From NCBI RefSeq assembly GCF_947495715.1, contig NZ_CANLZU010000005.1, positions 1 to 64,000 of the forward strand: DNA of 64,000 nt, read 5' to 3'. The position numbers and the translations under genes were made by a program. The notes beneath the pieces were generated by a model that was not told the origin of the DNA, searched no databases, and was given only the letters and a program-made list of their open reading frames with translations. Of this stretch, positions 7,860 to 17,479 are shown piece after piece (position 1 is the first letter of the stretch; each line of letters starts with the position of its first letter). This DNA is from an uncultured Oceanisphaera sp. (lineage in GTDB: Bacteria; Pseudomonadota; Gammaproteobacteria; Enterobacterales; Aeromonadaceae).

Positions 7860-9116
7860 ATGTCTTTTAATATTGCCCTGAGCGGTGTGAATGCGTCCCA
7901 GAAAGACCTGGACGTGACCGCCAACAACATTGCCAACGTCAATACCATTGGCTTTAAAGAGTCCCGCGCCGAATTTGCCGACGTGTACGCCAACTCCATT
8001 TTTTCCAACTCCAAAACCAGTACCGGCAGCGGTGTGCAAACCGCCTCGGTGGCCCAACAGTTTCACCAGGGCGCACTGCAGTTCACCAACAACTCGCTGG
8101 ACATGGCCATCAACGGCAGCGGCTTCTTCGTGATGTCCAACGAACTCGGCTCGCTTGATCGTACTTTTACCCGTGCCGGTGCCTTTCGCCTCAACGATCA
8201 GGGCTTTGTTACCAACTCTCAGGGCAACTACCTGCAAACCTATGCCGCCAACGAGGACGGTACCCCGTCCGGTCTGGGCCTGAACACCACCCAGCCACTG
8301 CGGATCCCCGACAAGGCCGGTGATCCTCAGGCTACTACAGAAGCCAAAATCGGTGTTAACCTGCCGGTGAAAGCAGAAGCTTTACCCGTCGGTGGTTTTG
8401 ATCCAACCGATTCAGCGACCTATACCTCGTCTACCTCGATGACGATTTATGATTCATTGGGTGATACCCACACCATGACCCAGTATTTCGTGAAAGATAA
8501 CTCTGCGGCTGCCGGTGAAAACAAGTGGCAGATGCACGTCTATGTGGATGGTAATGATGCGTTAGCTGCTCCTTTGGATTTAGGATTTGATAACGCTGGG
8601 GTATTGGATACACCGGCCCCACCAGTTTCAGTTAATACATTGCCGTTAGGCTTTACCAATGGCTCAAATGATCAGCAGACGGTTGAGATTAAAATTCCTT
8701 CAGCCACTTTAAACTCCGGCCCCTTCGAAGTCACTCAATCCAGCCAGGACGGCACCACAGTCGGCCGCCTGACCAAGGTGGATGTTGGCGCGGATGGCCT
8801 GGTACAGGCCACTTACAGCAACGGCAGTACCGAAAACTTAGGGATCGTAGCCATGGCGCGCTTCCCCAACGATCAGGGCCTGACTCAGGAAGGCGATACC
8901 CAGTGGAGTCAGTCACTGCTGTCGGGCGAAGCCGTCACCGGCCAGCCCAATACCGGCATTTTCGGCAAGGTCAGCGTGGCGGCACTGGAGCAGTCCAACA
9001 CCAACCTGACCACCGAGCTGGTAGACCTGATCACCGCCCAGCGTAACTTCCAGGCCAACTCCCGGGCACTGGAAGTGAACAGCACTCTGCAGCAGACCAT
9101 ATTGCAGATCCGGTAA
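7860..9116 (+). CDS. flgE: Flagellar hook protein FlgE
   Basis: FlgE builds the hook. Conserved ends are present: ALSGVNASQKDLDVTANNIANVNTIGFK at the N-terminus and ELVDLITAQRNFQANSRALEV at the C-terminus. The central surface domain (around bases 8310-8700) is less GC-rich than both ends, suggesting local exchange of the exposed region. It is the last gene of the flgBCDE group and is followed by a hairpin terminator. Confidence 0.95.
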   Translation: MSFNIALSGVNASQKDLDVTANNIANVNTIGFKESRAEFADVYANSIFSNSKTSTGSGVQTASVAQQFHQGALQFTNNSLDMAINGSGFFVMSNELGSLDRTFTRAGAFRLNDQGFVTNSQGNYLQTYAANEDGTPSGLGLNTTQPLRIPDKAGDPQATTEAKIGVNLPVKAEALPVGGFDPTDSATYTSSTSMTIYDSLGDTHTMTQYFVKDNSAAAGENKWQMHVYVDGNDALAAPLDLGFDNAGVLDTPAPPVSVNTLPLGFTNGSNDQQTVEIKIPSATLNSGPFEVTQSSQDGTTVGRLTKVDVGADGLVQATYSNGSTENLGIVAMARFPNDQGLTQEGDTQWSQSLLSGEAVTGQPNTGIFGKVSVAALEQSNTNLTTELVDLITAQRNFQANSRALEVNSTLQQTILQIR

Positions 9117-9235
9117 CCTAAATCGTGAGGGGTAAGGCGTGAAGAGTGAGGGAGGCAGACAAAGAAAAGTCTGACTCCCCTATGTGGCCTGTGGCTTTTG
9201 GACCACAGATAGTCGGTAAATTCTGTTCTGATAGA

Positions 9236-9283
9236 AACAATCGGTGTTGGGTTGTTTAACACCGATTGTTGAGCTTTTGTCTT
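9236..9283 (+). terminator. Hairpin terminator after flgE
   Basis: AACAATCGGTGTT (9236-9248) pairs perfectly with AACACCGATTGTT (9258-9270) and is followed by the T-rich GAGCTTTTGTCTT. It separates flgBCDE from flgFGHIJKL. Confidence 0.6.
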
Positions 9284-9323
9284 AATCCCCTCACGCCTCT
9301 CGCTTTACCCCTCACTATGTTTA

Positions 9324-9340
9324 ATGGCACCAATTTTGCA
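9324..9340 (+). promoter_or_regulatory. Sigma-54 promoter of the flgF operon
   Basis: ATGGCACCAATTTTGCA is almost the exact sigma-54 consensus TGGCAC-N5-TTGCA. It lies 85 bases before flgF and shows that the distal rod and ring genes have their own start of transcription. Confidence 0.88.
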
Positions 9341-9424
9341 GATAACTCTGTAATGTAATTGGTACACTAGCTGACGTTCAGCATCACTCAGTACTTATTC
9401 GGCAACAGCGTCGACGGAGCTGAA

Positions 9425-10168
9425 ATGGATCATTTGCTTTATATCGCCATGTCTGGCGCCAAAGAAAACATGCACAGCGTGGCCCTGCGAGCCAACAACC
9501 TGGCCAACGCCAATACCACCGGCTTCAAGGCCGATATGGAGCAGGCCCGGGCCATGCAGGCCTTTGGCGAAGGCTTGCCCAGCCGGGTGTTTGCCATGGC
9601 CGAGCGGCCGGGGCAAAGTTTTGCCTCCGGTCCCATTCAGACCACGGGTCGGGATCTTGACGTTGCCGTGTCCGGCGACGGCTGGCTGGCGGTGGAGTCC
9701 AAAGACGGCACCGAGGCCTACACCCGTTTCGGCAATTTGCAGGTGACGCCCGAGGGCATGCTGCAAACCAGCAATGGCCTTAACGTGCTGGACGATAATG
9801 GCGGACCTATTTTTCTGCCGCTGCCGCTGGAAAAAATGGAAATCAACAAAGACGGCACCATCTTTGCCCGGTTGGAGGGCGAGCCGGCCGACGGCGGTGC
9901 CGAACTGCAACGCATCAAGACGGTGCTGCCCGATAACGGCGATATCGAAAAAGGACTGGATGGTCTCTTTCGTCGCAAAGACGGTCAGGCCGAGGCACCG
10001 TCGGCGCAGGTGCAGCTGATTGCCGGTGCGCTGGAAGGCAGCAACGTCAACCCGGTGGCCGAAATGACCCACTTGATCGACCTGCAGCGGCGCTTTGAAA
10101 CCCAGATGAAGATGATGAGCCACGCCGAAGAGAATGATAAAGCCCACGCCCAGTTGCTGCGCATCTAA
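9425..10168 (+). CDS. flgF: Flagellar proximal rod protein FlgF
   Basis: FlgF is a rod subunit between FlgC and FlgG. It has the rod motif (LRANNLANANTTGFKAD), the central VAVSGDGWLAVESKDG segment and the C-terminal GSNVNPVAEMTHLIDLQRRFETQMKMM helix. At 247 residues it is the usual length. It is separated from flgG by 11 bases. Confidence 0.94.
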   Translation: MDHLLYIAMSGAKENMHSVALRANNLANANTTGFKADMEQARAMQAFGEGLPSRVFAMAERPGQSFASGPIQTTGRDLDVAVSGDGWLAVESKDGTEAYTRFGNLQVTPEGMLQTSNGLNVLDDNGGPIFLPLPLEKMEINKDGTIFARLEGEPADGGAELQRIKTVLPDNGDIEKGLDGLFRRKDGQAEAPSAQVQLIAGALEGSNVNPVAEMTHLIDLQRRFETQMKMMSHAEENDKAHAQLLRI

Positions 10169-10179
10169 AGGAGATTACG

Positions 10180-10968
10180 ATGAACCCCGCATTATGGATT
10201 AGCAAAACCGGCCTCGATGCCCAGCAGACCAATATTTCGGTCACCTCCAACAACCTGGCCAACGCCAGCACCGTTGGTTTCAAGAAAGGCCGGGCCATCT
10301 TCGAAGATCTGCTGTATCAGAATGTGCACCAGCCGGGTGGTCGTGCCACCGCCGACACCAACTTGCCCTCCGGTCTTATGCTGGGGGCGGGCAGCAAGGT
10401 GGTGGCTACCCAGAAAACCTTTACCCAGGGCAGCGTGCAAACTACCGACAACGCCCTGGATGTGATGATTGATGGCCGGGGCTTCTTCGAGGTGATGCTG
10501 CCAGACGGTACCACCGGCTACACCCGTAACGGTCAGTTTGCGCTCAACGACGAAGGCATTATCGTGACCCCCGGCAATGGCTATCCCTTGCTGCCGGAAA
10601 TGCAGATTCCCGGTAATGCCCAAAGCATCAGCGTGGGCACCAACGGTGAGGTATCGGTACAGCTGGCCGGTCAGGCCGAATCCCAGGTGGTTGGCCAGCT
10701 GACGCTGACCGACTTTGCCAACCCGTCCGGCCTGCAGCCCAAAGGGGAAAATCTCTATCTGGCAACTCAGTCCAGCGGTGCGCCACTGCAGGGCATTGCC
10801 GGTGCCGACGGTTACGGCACCATCAAGCAGGGCATGCTGGAAACCTCCAACGTCAACGTGACCGAAGAGCTGGTCAACCTGATCCAGGCACAGCGGGTAT
10901 ACGAGATGAACTCCAAGGTGATCTCGTCGGTCGATGAAATGATGGCCTATGTCAATCAGCAGCTGTAA
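10180..10968 (+). CDS. flgG: Flagellar distal rod protein FlgG
   Basis: FlgG forms the distal rod, the drive shaft that crosses the LP ring. Diagnostic segments are WISKTGLDAQQTNISVTSNNLANASTVGFKKGR at the N-terminus (quoted in part), QTTDNALDVMIDGRGFFEV, and LETSNVNVTEELVNLIQAQ at the C-terminus. The length of 262 equals the highly conserved family length. Confidence 0.96.
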   Translation: MNPALWISKTGLDAQQTNISVTSNNLANASTVGFKKGRAIFEDLLYQNVHQPGGRATADTNLPSGLMLGAGSKVVATQKTFTQGSVQTTDNALDVMIDGRGFFEVMLPDGTTGYTRNGQFALNDEGIIVTPGNGYPLLPEMQIPGNAQSISVGTNGEVSVQLAGQAESQVVGQLTLTDFANPSGLQPKGENLYLATQSSGAPLQGIAGADGYGTIKQGMLETSNVNVTEELVNLIQAQRVYEMNSKVISSVDEMMAYVNQQL

Positions 10969-11010
10969 ACCGGCATGTTAAGCAGGAATCATGTTAAACA
11001 ATGGAGAGTC

Positions 11011-11700
11011 ATGCGTAGCATAACGGCGAGGTTCGGTCTGCTGGTTTTGTGTGTTGGTGGCCTGTCGGCCTGCACCAGCACCCCTTATACCCCCAAGCCG
11101 GATGATCCTGCCTTTGCGCCGGTGATCCCCAGCCTGAACGAGCAGCAGCTGGAGCCCAACGGCGGCATCTTCAGGGACAACTATGCCAACAGCCTGTATT
11201 CCGACATCAAGGCGCACCGGGTGGGCGACATCATTACTGTCGATCTGGCCGAGTCGACCCGGGCCCAGAAGCGTGCCACTACCCAGCAGGGCAAAGACTC
11301 CAGCGTGAACATCAATCCGCTCAGCCTCGGTGGTGCGCCGGTCAACATCGGCGGCTACCCGCTGCAGGCGTCCATGTCGAGCAGCAACGAATTCGACGGC
11401 CAGGCCAACACCAACCAGAGTAACAGCCTGCAGGGCAGCATTACCGTTAGCGTGGCGCAGGTGCTGGACAACGGTAACCTGCTGGTGCAGGGCGAAAAGT
11501 GGATCATGCTGAACACCGGCGAAGAATACGTGCGCATCAGCGGCATGATACGGCCGCAGGATATCGGTGCCGACAACCGGGTTGAGTCGACCCGGGTCGC
11601 CAATGCCCGCATCTATTATGGCGGCACCGGCGACTTTGCCAATACCCAGACCCGCGGCTGGCTGGCCAAGTTCTTCAACAGCCCCTGGCTGCCGTTTTAA
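11011..11700 (+). CDS. flgH: Flagellar L-ring lipoprotein FlgH
   Basis: FlgH polymerises into the outer-membrane L ring. From the ATG at 11011, preceded by GGAGAG, the protein has a lipoprotein signal with lipobox LSAC and lipidated Cys21. The body shows FRDNYANSLYSDIKAHRVGDIITV, NGNLLVQGEKW and EYVRISGMIRPQDI. An earlier in-frame ATG at 10975 adds 12 residues without improving the signal. Length 229 fits the family. Confidence 0.92.
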   Translation: MRSITARFGLLVLCVGGLSACTSTPYTPKPDDPAFAPVIPSLNEQQLEPNGGIFRDNYANSLYSDIKAHRVGDIITVDLAESTRAQKRATTQQGKDSSVNINPLSLGGAPVNIGGYPLQASMSSSNEFDGQANTNQSNSLQGSITVSVAQVLDNGNLLVQGEKWIMLNTGEEYVRISGMIRPQDIGADNRVESTRVANARIYYGGTGDFANTQTRGWLAKFFNSPWLPF

Positions 11701-11986
11701 ATACGTGAGGGGTGAGGCGTCGTAGGGTCGTATTTATTCGACCACGCAAACGACACCCCCACCCAGCCTCCCCCTGGCGATGCCTCTTCATGATGCCTGC
11801 GGGGCTGGAGCCAAGGGGGAGGGGCGTTCGGCGCAGGCCCTGTAAATTGGCGCGGTTTGCTCCCTCCCCTTGGTCGCTATTTATCAGAATAACGCCGGGG
11901 TGCAACGCAAGGGGAGGGTTGGGGTGGGGTTACTGCAGTTTGCATATTTTGCTTACGGCTGAAAGTTTTGTTTTCAGGAGAAATAC
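11701..11986. repeat. flgH-flgI gap filled by three repeat families
   Basis: The gap contains a GTGAGGGGTGAGGCG heptad fragment (11704-11720), palindrome copy 2 (11726-11743), one C-rich hairpin element of the first kind (11753-11832) and one of the second kind (11858-11930). Matching copies of the hairpin elements lie upstream of flhA. No gene or clear promoter is seen. Confidence 0.7.
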
Positions 11987-13090
11987 ATGAAGCAGCTCAC
12001 TGCGATATTACTGAGCTTAACCTTACTGGCTGGTGTCTTAATGCCGGCCCAGGCGGCCCGCATCAAAGACATCAGCTCGGTGGCCGGTGTGCGCGCCAAC
12101 CAGCTGGTGGGTTACGGCCTGGTAGTGGGCCTGCCCGGTACCGGCGAGCGTAACAACGCCTTTGCCGCCCAGACTTTTCGCACCATGCTCAACAACTTCG
12201 GCATTACCGTGCCCGATAACATGCGGCCCAAGATGAACGACGTGGCGCCGGTGGCGGTGCACGCCGAATTGCCGGCCTTTGCCAAGCCGGGCCAGACCAT
12301 AGACGTTACCGTTTCCGCCATTGGCGAGGCCAAGAGCCTGCGTGGCGGCACCCTGCTGCAGACCTTTCTGAAAGGGGTGGATGGTCGGGTCTATGCCCTG
12401 GCCCAGGGCAGCCTGGTAGTGGGCGGTTTGGGGGCCGAAGGGGCCGATGGCTCTTCCATCATGATCAATATTCCCACCGTGGGCCGCATTCCCGGTGGTG
12501 CCATGGTAGAGCGCGAAGTACAAAACTCCTTTGGCCGTGGCGATACCATTACCTTTAACCTGCACCGCTCCGACTTTACCACCGCCAAACGCATGGCCGA
12601 GGTGATTAACGATTTGGTCGGCCCGAACAACGCCCAGGCGCTGGATGCCACCTCGGTACAGGTATATGCACCGCGCGATCCGGGCCAGCGGGTCAGTTAT
12701 CTGTCTACGCTGGAAAACCTGACCGTAGACGTGGCCGACGAAGCCGCCAAAATCATCGTCAACTCGCGCACCGGCACCGTAGTGATTGGCCAGACGGTAC
12801 AGTTGAAGCCGGCGGCCATTACCCACGGCGGCCTGACCATTACCATTTCGGAAAATCCTCAGGTGTCCCAGCCCAATGCGCTGGCCGGTGGCGAAACCGT
12901 GGTGGTGCCCAACAGCAACATCAACGTAGAGCAGCAAGACGGCCGCATGTTCAAGCTGGACACCGGCACCACACTGGACGATCTGGTACGGGCGATTAAT
13001 CAGGTCGGCGTGGCCCCCGGCGACCTGGTCGCCATACTCGAAGCCCTGCGCCAGGCCGGCGCCATTCAGGGCGAGCTGGTGATTATTTAA
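11987..13090 (+). CDS. flgI: Flagellar P-ring protein FlgI
   Basis: FlgI forms the periplasmic P ring. Residues 1-23 are a Sec signal peptide ending AQA, followed by [26 protein letters not shown], the FlgI start (quoted in parts). Other hallmarks are [32 protein letters not shown] and the C-terminal [17 protein letters not shown]. The ATG has GGAGAAAT upstream. The length of 367 is standard. Confidence 0.96.
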   Translation: MKQLTAILLSLTLLAGVLMPAQAARIKDISSVAGVRANQLVGYGLVVGLPGTGERNNAFAAQTFRTMLNNFGITVPDNMRPKMNDVAPVAVHAELPAFAKPGQTIDVTVSAIGEAKSLRGGTLLQTFLKGVDGRVYALAQGSLVVGGLGAEGADGSSIMINIPTVGRIPGGAMVEREVQNSFGRGDTITFNLHRSDFTTAKRMAEVINDLVGPNNAQALDATSVQVYAPRDPGQRVSYLSTLENLTVDVADEAAKIIVNSRTGTVVIGQTVQLKPAAITHGGLTITISENPQVSQPNALAGGETVVVPNSNINVEQQDGRMFKLDTGTTLDDLVRAINQVGVAPGDLVAILEALRQAGAIQGELVII

Positions 13091-13168
13091 TTGAATGTGA
13101 GGAGTGAGGGGTAAATGGTGAGGGGGGAGGTGAAAAAAACGGCTGGACTCATCAGTTCGGTGTCTTGC

Positions 13169-13211
13169 TCCTCACTCCTCACTCCTCACTCCTCACTCCT
13201 CACTTCTCACG
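13169..13211. repeat. Heptanucleotide array, five CCTCACT units
   Basis: CCTCACT is repeated five times in tandem from 13170 and ends in TCTCACG just before the flgJ ribosome site. The opposite arm, a GTGAGGAGTGAGGGG-like stretch, is at 13096-13129, so the pair can fold into a hairpin. Confidence 0.8.
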
Positions 13212-13228
13212 TCGAAAGGAGTAACGGC

Positions 13229-14227
13229 ATGAAACCCACCGACTCATTCAATAACAGCCTGCTGGTTAACGACATTCAGGGGCTGGACAAGCTGCGGCAG
13301 CAGGGCTTTGAGCAAGACCGTGGCAAGGCGCTGGATGAAGCGGCGCGCCAGTTCGAGAGCCTGTTCACCCAGCAGCTGTTCAAGTCGATGCGTGCCGCCA
13401 ACAAGGTGTTCGAGTCCAACAGCCCGATGAACAGCCGTTACACCCAGCATTATCAGGACATGCACGACCAGCAGATGTCCGCCGAGCTCAGCCGCCAGGG
13501 CAGTTTGGGGCTGGCCGATCTGGTTGCCCGCCAGCTGGGGGGGGAGCAAAACAAGGTGGAGCCCCCGGCCAAGCACTTTGAACTGACCGATGTGCGTCGA
13601 ATTTCCGGCAAGGTGGTGCGGCCGCTTGAGCAGAGCCCGGACGACACGCTCGAGGTAAAACCGGACTTGAAACCGGCCGCAGAACAAGCCCGGCCGCCAT
13701 TGCAGGCCGCCGCTAACAGCCCGGATACCGTTACCTACAACGCCAGCGAGCCGTTTCGCTCCCCCGAAGACTTCGTACGCCGCCTGTTGCCGGCGGCGAC
13801 CGAGGCAGGCAAGCGCATGGGCCTGCCGCCCGAGGCCATGCTGGCGCAGGCGGCGCTGGAAACCGGCTGGGGTAAAAAGATCATCGGCCAAAAAAATGGT
13901 GACTCCAGCCATAATCTTTTCGGCATCAAGGCCGATAACAGCTGGAAGGACTCAAAAACCTGGGTCAGCACCCTGGAATATGAGCAGGGTATAGCCGTAA
14001 AGGTGCAGGCGCCGTTTCGTGCCTATGGCTCGTTCAACGACAGCTTTAACGACTACGTGAATTTTTTGCACGACAACCCGCGTTACGGCGAGGCGTTGCA
14101 GCAAACCGACTCGCCCCGGCAGTATTTCAATGCCTTGCAAGAAGCCGGTTATGCCACCGACCCCAAATATGCCGACAAGCTGAGTTCCATTTTCAATACC
14201 GTAACCCGACTGGCATCACAAGCATAA
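13229..14227 (+). CDS. flgJ: Rod-cap and peptidoglycan hydrolase FlgJ
   Basis: FlgJ caps the growing rod and cuts peptidoglycan to let it pass. The N-terminal rod-cap domain (residues 25-115) has ARQFESLFTQQLFKSMRAAN. The C-terminal glucosaminidase domain (about 170-325) has AMLAQAALETGWGKKII with the catalytic glutamate at about residue 211 and HNLFGIKADNSW. The ATG at 13229 follows AAAGGA; an in-frame start at 13115 would translate the repeat array and is unlikely. Length from this start is 332. Confidence 0.93.
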   Translation: MKPTDSFNNSLLVNDIQGLDKLRQQGFEQDRGKALDEAARQFESLFTQQLFKSMRAANKVFESNSPMNSRYTQHYQDMHDQQMSAELSRQGSLGLADLVARQLGGEQNKVEPPAKHFELTDVRRISGKVVRPLEQSPDDTLEVKPDLKPAAEQARPPLQAAANSPDTVTYNASEPFRSPEDFVRRLLPAATEAGKRMGLPPEAMLAQAALETGWGKKIIGQKNGDSSHNLFGIKADNSWKDSKTWVSTLEYEQGIAVKVQAPFRAYGSFNDSFNDYVNFLHDNPRYGEALQQTDSPRQYFNALQEAGYATDPKYADKLSSIFNTVTRLASQA

Positions 14228-14236
14228 GGACACATC

Positions 14237-16198
14237 ATGGCTGTTGATATGTATCAAACCGGCGTAAGTGGCCTGCTGGCGGCACAGAGTCAGCTGGCCA
14301 CCACCGGCCATAACATTGCCAACGTCAATACCGAAGGCTTCAGTCGCCAGCGGGTAGAGCAAATGACCACGATGCAGATGTATTCGGGTGGTCAGTTTTA
14401 CGGCACCGGCACTCGGGTAACCGACGTGACCCGCATGTATCAGGAATACGCCTTCAAGGACGTACTCATCAATAATACCGAGAAGGCGGGCGCAGAAGCC
14501 CTGTATAACCACCTGAGCTTTCTCGACAAGGGACTGACCAGCACCAACCAGGGCATTGCCGCCAGCCTGGATGACCTATACGGCGCCATTAACGCCGTGG
14601 CAGATAACCCCGGCAACCTGGGCAACCGCGAATTGATGCTGGCCAACGCCAACGACATTACCAACCATTTCAACGAGTATTACAGCGCGCTCGAACAGGA
14701 AATGACCATCAAGAATCGGGATATCGAATCCCGCGCCGAGCATGTCACGTCCATCACCGCCGGTATTGCCGAGCTTAACCAGCAAATCATGAATTCGGGC
14801 CTTAACGGCACCCCCAACGACCTGCTCGATCAGCGCGACCGACTGATCCAGGAGCTGGGGCAGGAAGTACAAATCACCACCATAAAAGACAACAACGGCA
14901 TGATCTCGGTGATGCTGGGCGGGCGTGAGCCGTTAGTCAGTGGTAACCAGGCCTATGGCATGGAAGTAAGGCCCGGTTCACCGGATCCGCAACAAACCGA
15001 ACTGTATCTGACCAGCCCCAACAACCCGGATCAGGCCACCCGCATCAAGGGCAGCCAGGCCCTGGGCGGAGAAATGGGCGCCCTGTTTCATTACCGGGAT
15101 CAGGTATTAGGCCCCAACCTGAGCGACATGGGTAAAACCGCTATCGCCATTGCCGATGCCTTTAACCAGGTACAAAAGCAGGGCGTAGATTTAAACGGTG
15201 AAGCGGGCGCAAACTTCTTTAACGACATCAACGATCCTGATGCTCAGGCTCGCCGTTTTATCGGTAACAACCCGGCCATCAGTGGTGCGGTTGAAATTAC
15301 CGATACCGGCAAACTCACCGGCGGCGAGTACACGGTTAAATATCAAACCAATGGCGATTATCTGTTAACCGATATCACCACCGGTGAGTCGTTCGGTATT
15401 AATGCAGCAGATGTAGATAGCTCATCACCCCCAGCACAAACCATTAATATGCCGGATCTGGGCTTCAGCTTTACCTTGAGCGACGTACCCAACACCGGTG
15501 ATGAAATGCAGCTAAGGCCCACTCGTCAGGGCGGCAACGATCTTCAGGTAAATCTGAATACCGGTGACCAGATTGCCGTCTCCGGCTCGGTGATGGTGAG
15601 CCCCAATAAAGACAATACCGGCACCGCCAAAATCGGTATTAAGCTGGTTGAGCCCACGGCACCGGCCACTGCCATTGCTGAAGCCGACTACCCGCTGAGC
15701 CTGAAAGTGGAAGATGACGGAGCAGGTGGACTGGTTTATAACGTGCTCGATAAAAATGGCACGAGTCTGTTCAGTGGTGTGCCGGATGCCAATGGCAATA
15801 TTGCCTTTAATGATGTGGAGTTGACCGTTAAAGGCGATGCCAAAGAGTTTGATCAGTTTGTTATCGAGCAGGCCCAAGGCTCGGGCAACAACACCAACGC
15901 CCTGGCCTTTGCCGAGCTGCAGAATAAAAAATGGCTCAACAACGGCAAGTCGACCGTCACCGACAGCCTGAATAAAACCGCAGTAGAGCTGGGCGGTCTC
16001 ACCAAAAATCAGCGGGTAAAAGCACTGGCGGCCGAAGCGGCCTATGACCAGTCTTACGACCGCATGCTGTCTACCTCCGGAGTTAACCTGGATGAAGAAG
16101 CCGCCAACCTGCTGCGTTTTCAGCAGTCCTACATGGCCTCGGCCCGGGTGGTGACCGTGGCCTCCGAGACCATGAACACCCTTCTGCAGATACGCTAA
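14237..16198 (+). CDS. flgK: Hook-filament junction protein FlgK (HAP1)
   Basis: FlgK is the first junction protein between hook and filament. The N-terminus (MYQTGVSGLLAAQSQLATTG, then HNIANVNTEGFSRQR) and C-terminus (NLLRFQQSYMASARVVTVAS, then ETMNTLLQIR) are typical. At 653 residues it is longer than the enteric protein; the extra length lies in the central domain, roughly bases 15290-15850, which is also less GC-rich than the ends. It is nine bases from both flgJ and flgL. Confidence 0.95.
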   Translation: MAVDMYQTGVSGLLAAQSQLATTGHNIANVNTEGFSRQRVEQMTTMQMYSGGQFYGTGTRVTDVTRMYQEYAFKDVLINNTEKAGAEALYNHLSFLDKGLTSTNQGIAASLDDLYGAINAVADNPGNLGNRELMLANANDITNHFNEYYSALEQEMTIKNRDIESRAEHVTSITAGIAELNQQIMNSGLNGTPNDLLDQRDRLIQELGQEVQITTIKDNNGMISVMLGGREPLVSGNQAYGMEVRPGSPDPQQTELYLTSPNNPDQATRIKGSQALGGEMGALFHYRDQVLGPNLSDMGKTAIAIADAFNQVQKQGVDLNGEAGANFFNDINDPDAQARRFIGNNPAISGAVEITDTGKLTGGEYTVKYQTNGDYLLTDITTGESFGINAADVDSSSPPAQTINMPDLGFSFTLSDVPNTGDEMQLRPTRQGGNDLQVNLNTGDQIAVSGSVMVSPNKDNTGTAKIGIKLVEPTAPATAIAEADYPLSLKVEDDGAGGLVYNVLDKNGTSLFSGVPDANGNIAFNDVELTVKGDAKEFDQFVIEQAQGSGNNTNALAFAELQNKKWLNNGKSTVTDSLNKTAVELGGLTKNQRVKALAAEAAYDQSYDRMLSTSGVNLDEEAANLLRFQQSYMASARVVTVASETMNTLLQIR

Positions 16199-16207
16199 GG
16201 AACCACG

Positions 16208-17479
16208 ATGCGAGTAGCCAGTTTTCAGTTTATTCAGCGCAACCTGGACAATATCAGTGGCCGTACTTCCGAGGCCAACCGGCAGCTGGGGCAGCTGTCG
16301 TCCGGCAAGCGAGTGGAATACGCCAGTGACGATCCGGTCGCCGCTAACGGCATTCTCAACTACAAGCAGGAATTGCGTAAGCTCGACCAGTACCAGACCA
16401 ACATCAACCTGGCCGAAAACCGGTTGCGCCGCGAAGAGACCGGGTTGACCAGCGCCGAAAACATTACCCAGCAGGTGAAGGAAATCATGCTGGGCGCCAA
16501 CAACCCGGCAATTACCCAGCAAGAACGTGATGCCTATAAAGATGTGTTGCAAGGTCGTATCGATGAAATGCTTGATATCGCCAATACCAAAGACGAATTC
16601 GGTCAGGCCATATTCGGCGGTTTTCAAACCGACACAGACCCCTTTACCCGCCAGCCCGGCGGCAATGTGACCTATTCCGGCGACAGCGGTCAGCGGGAGA
16701 TGATGGTGGGCGACAGCGTCAAGGTGGCTATCAACCACGACGGTGACCTGGTGTTTGGCGGCGTGCCCAATCCGCGTGGCGACTTTACTGCCAGTTATCA
16801 ACTGGGTGATGAGACTAGAGAAGACCAGGTGCGGGTAGAAAGCGCTAACATCGCAAAGCGTGCCAATTTTAGTGACCAAGAGCGCTATACCGTCGAGTTT
16901 GTTGGCGTGATACCTGCCGATCCAGAGTCGGAAGAAGTGTTTTATCAGATTAAAGATGAGAGCGGAGCTGTTATCTTACCTACTGATCCTAACGATCCGC
17001 TAATGCAGTTAGCTTACGAACCGGGTAAGAAAATTGAGGTAGATGGTTTAGAGATAGTAGTAAAAGGCGAAGCTAAAATAGGCGATAAAATCGAGCTTAA
17101 CTCCACGGTTCAAGACGGTACCGGTCAGGATGATCGCGGCGTATTCGACATTTTAAATCGAGCCAAAGAGTGGCTCGAGAGTGACGGCCATACCCCCAGC
17201 GGCCAGAGTGAAATGATCGACATCCTCGATGAACTGGACGCCATGGGCGGCCACTTCACTCAGGTACGCGCCGATACCGGTAACCGCATGCAGCGTCTTG
17301 ATAACCAAAAAGAGACCCACGCCGACATGAGCCTGACGCTGGAGAAACTGCGCAGTGGAATGGAAGACCTGGACTACGCCAAGGCCACTGGCGAATTCAG
17401 CCAGACCATGGTTGCCCTGCAGGCCACCCAGACCATGTTTGGCAAGGTACAGAACATAAGTTTGTTTAATTACATTTGA
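16208..17479 (+). CDS. flgL: Hook-filament junction protein FlgL (HAP3)
   Basis: FlgL is the second junction protein and a flagellin homologue. The N-terminus (ANRQLGQLSSGKRVEYASDD and ENRLRREETGLTSAENITQQ) and the C-terminus (YAKATGEFSQTMVALQATQT) are those of FlgL. The central segment, bases about 16800-17110, is visibly AT-richer than the rest, a pattern shared with flgE and flgK. It is the last flagellar gene before the glycosylation island. Confidence 0.94.
   Translation: MRVASFQFIQRNLDNISGRTSEANRQLGQLSSGKRVEYASDDPVAANGILNYKQELRKLDQYQTNINLAENRLRREETGLTSAENITQQVKEIMLGANNPAITQQERDAYKDVLQGRIDEMLDIANTKDEFGQAIFGGFQTDTDPFTRQPGGNVTYSGDSGQREMMVGDSVKVAINHDGDLVFGGVPNPRGDFTASYQLGDETREDQVRVESANIAKRANFSDQERYTVEFVGVIPADPESEEVFYQIKDESGAVILPTDPNDPLMQLAYEPGKKIEVDGLEIVVKGEAKIGDKIELNSTVQDGTGQDDRGVFDILNRAKEWLESDGHTPSGQSEMIDILDELDAMGGHFTQVRADTGNRMQRLDNQKETHADMSLTLEKLRSGMEDLDYAKATGEFSQTMVALQATQTMFGKVQNISLFNYI

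Larger units (their letters stand above)
9117..9424. other. flgE-flgF intergenic region with repeat arms, terminator and promoter
   Basis: No gene is seen in this 308-base gap. It has an imperfect inverted pair of GTGAGGGGTAAGGCG-like arms (9125-9153 and 9285-9316), a strong hairpin at 9236-9270 and a near-consensus sigma-54 site at 9324-9340. Confidence 0.7.

Noticed and set aside
11915..11960. Sigma-54 promoter before flgI
   Set aside because: G-rich repeat sequence allows a GG-N10-GC match, but there is no TGGC or TTGC context, and flgI can be read through from flgH.
13169..13211. Possible CRISPR-like tandem repeat
   Set aside because: The seven-base units have no spacers and no cas gene is present.
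15512..16879. A 455-codon minus-strand frame opposite flgK and flgL
   Set aside because: No ribosome site or known motif, and both plus-strand genes are clear; it is a codon-bias shadow.
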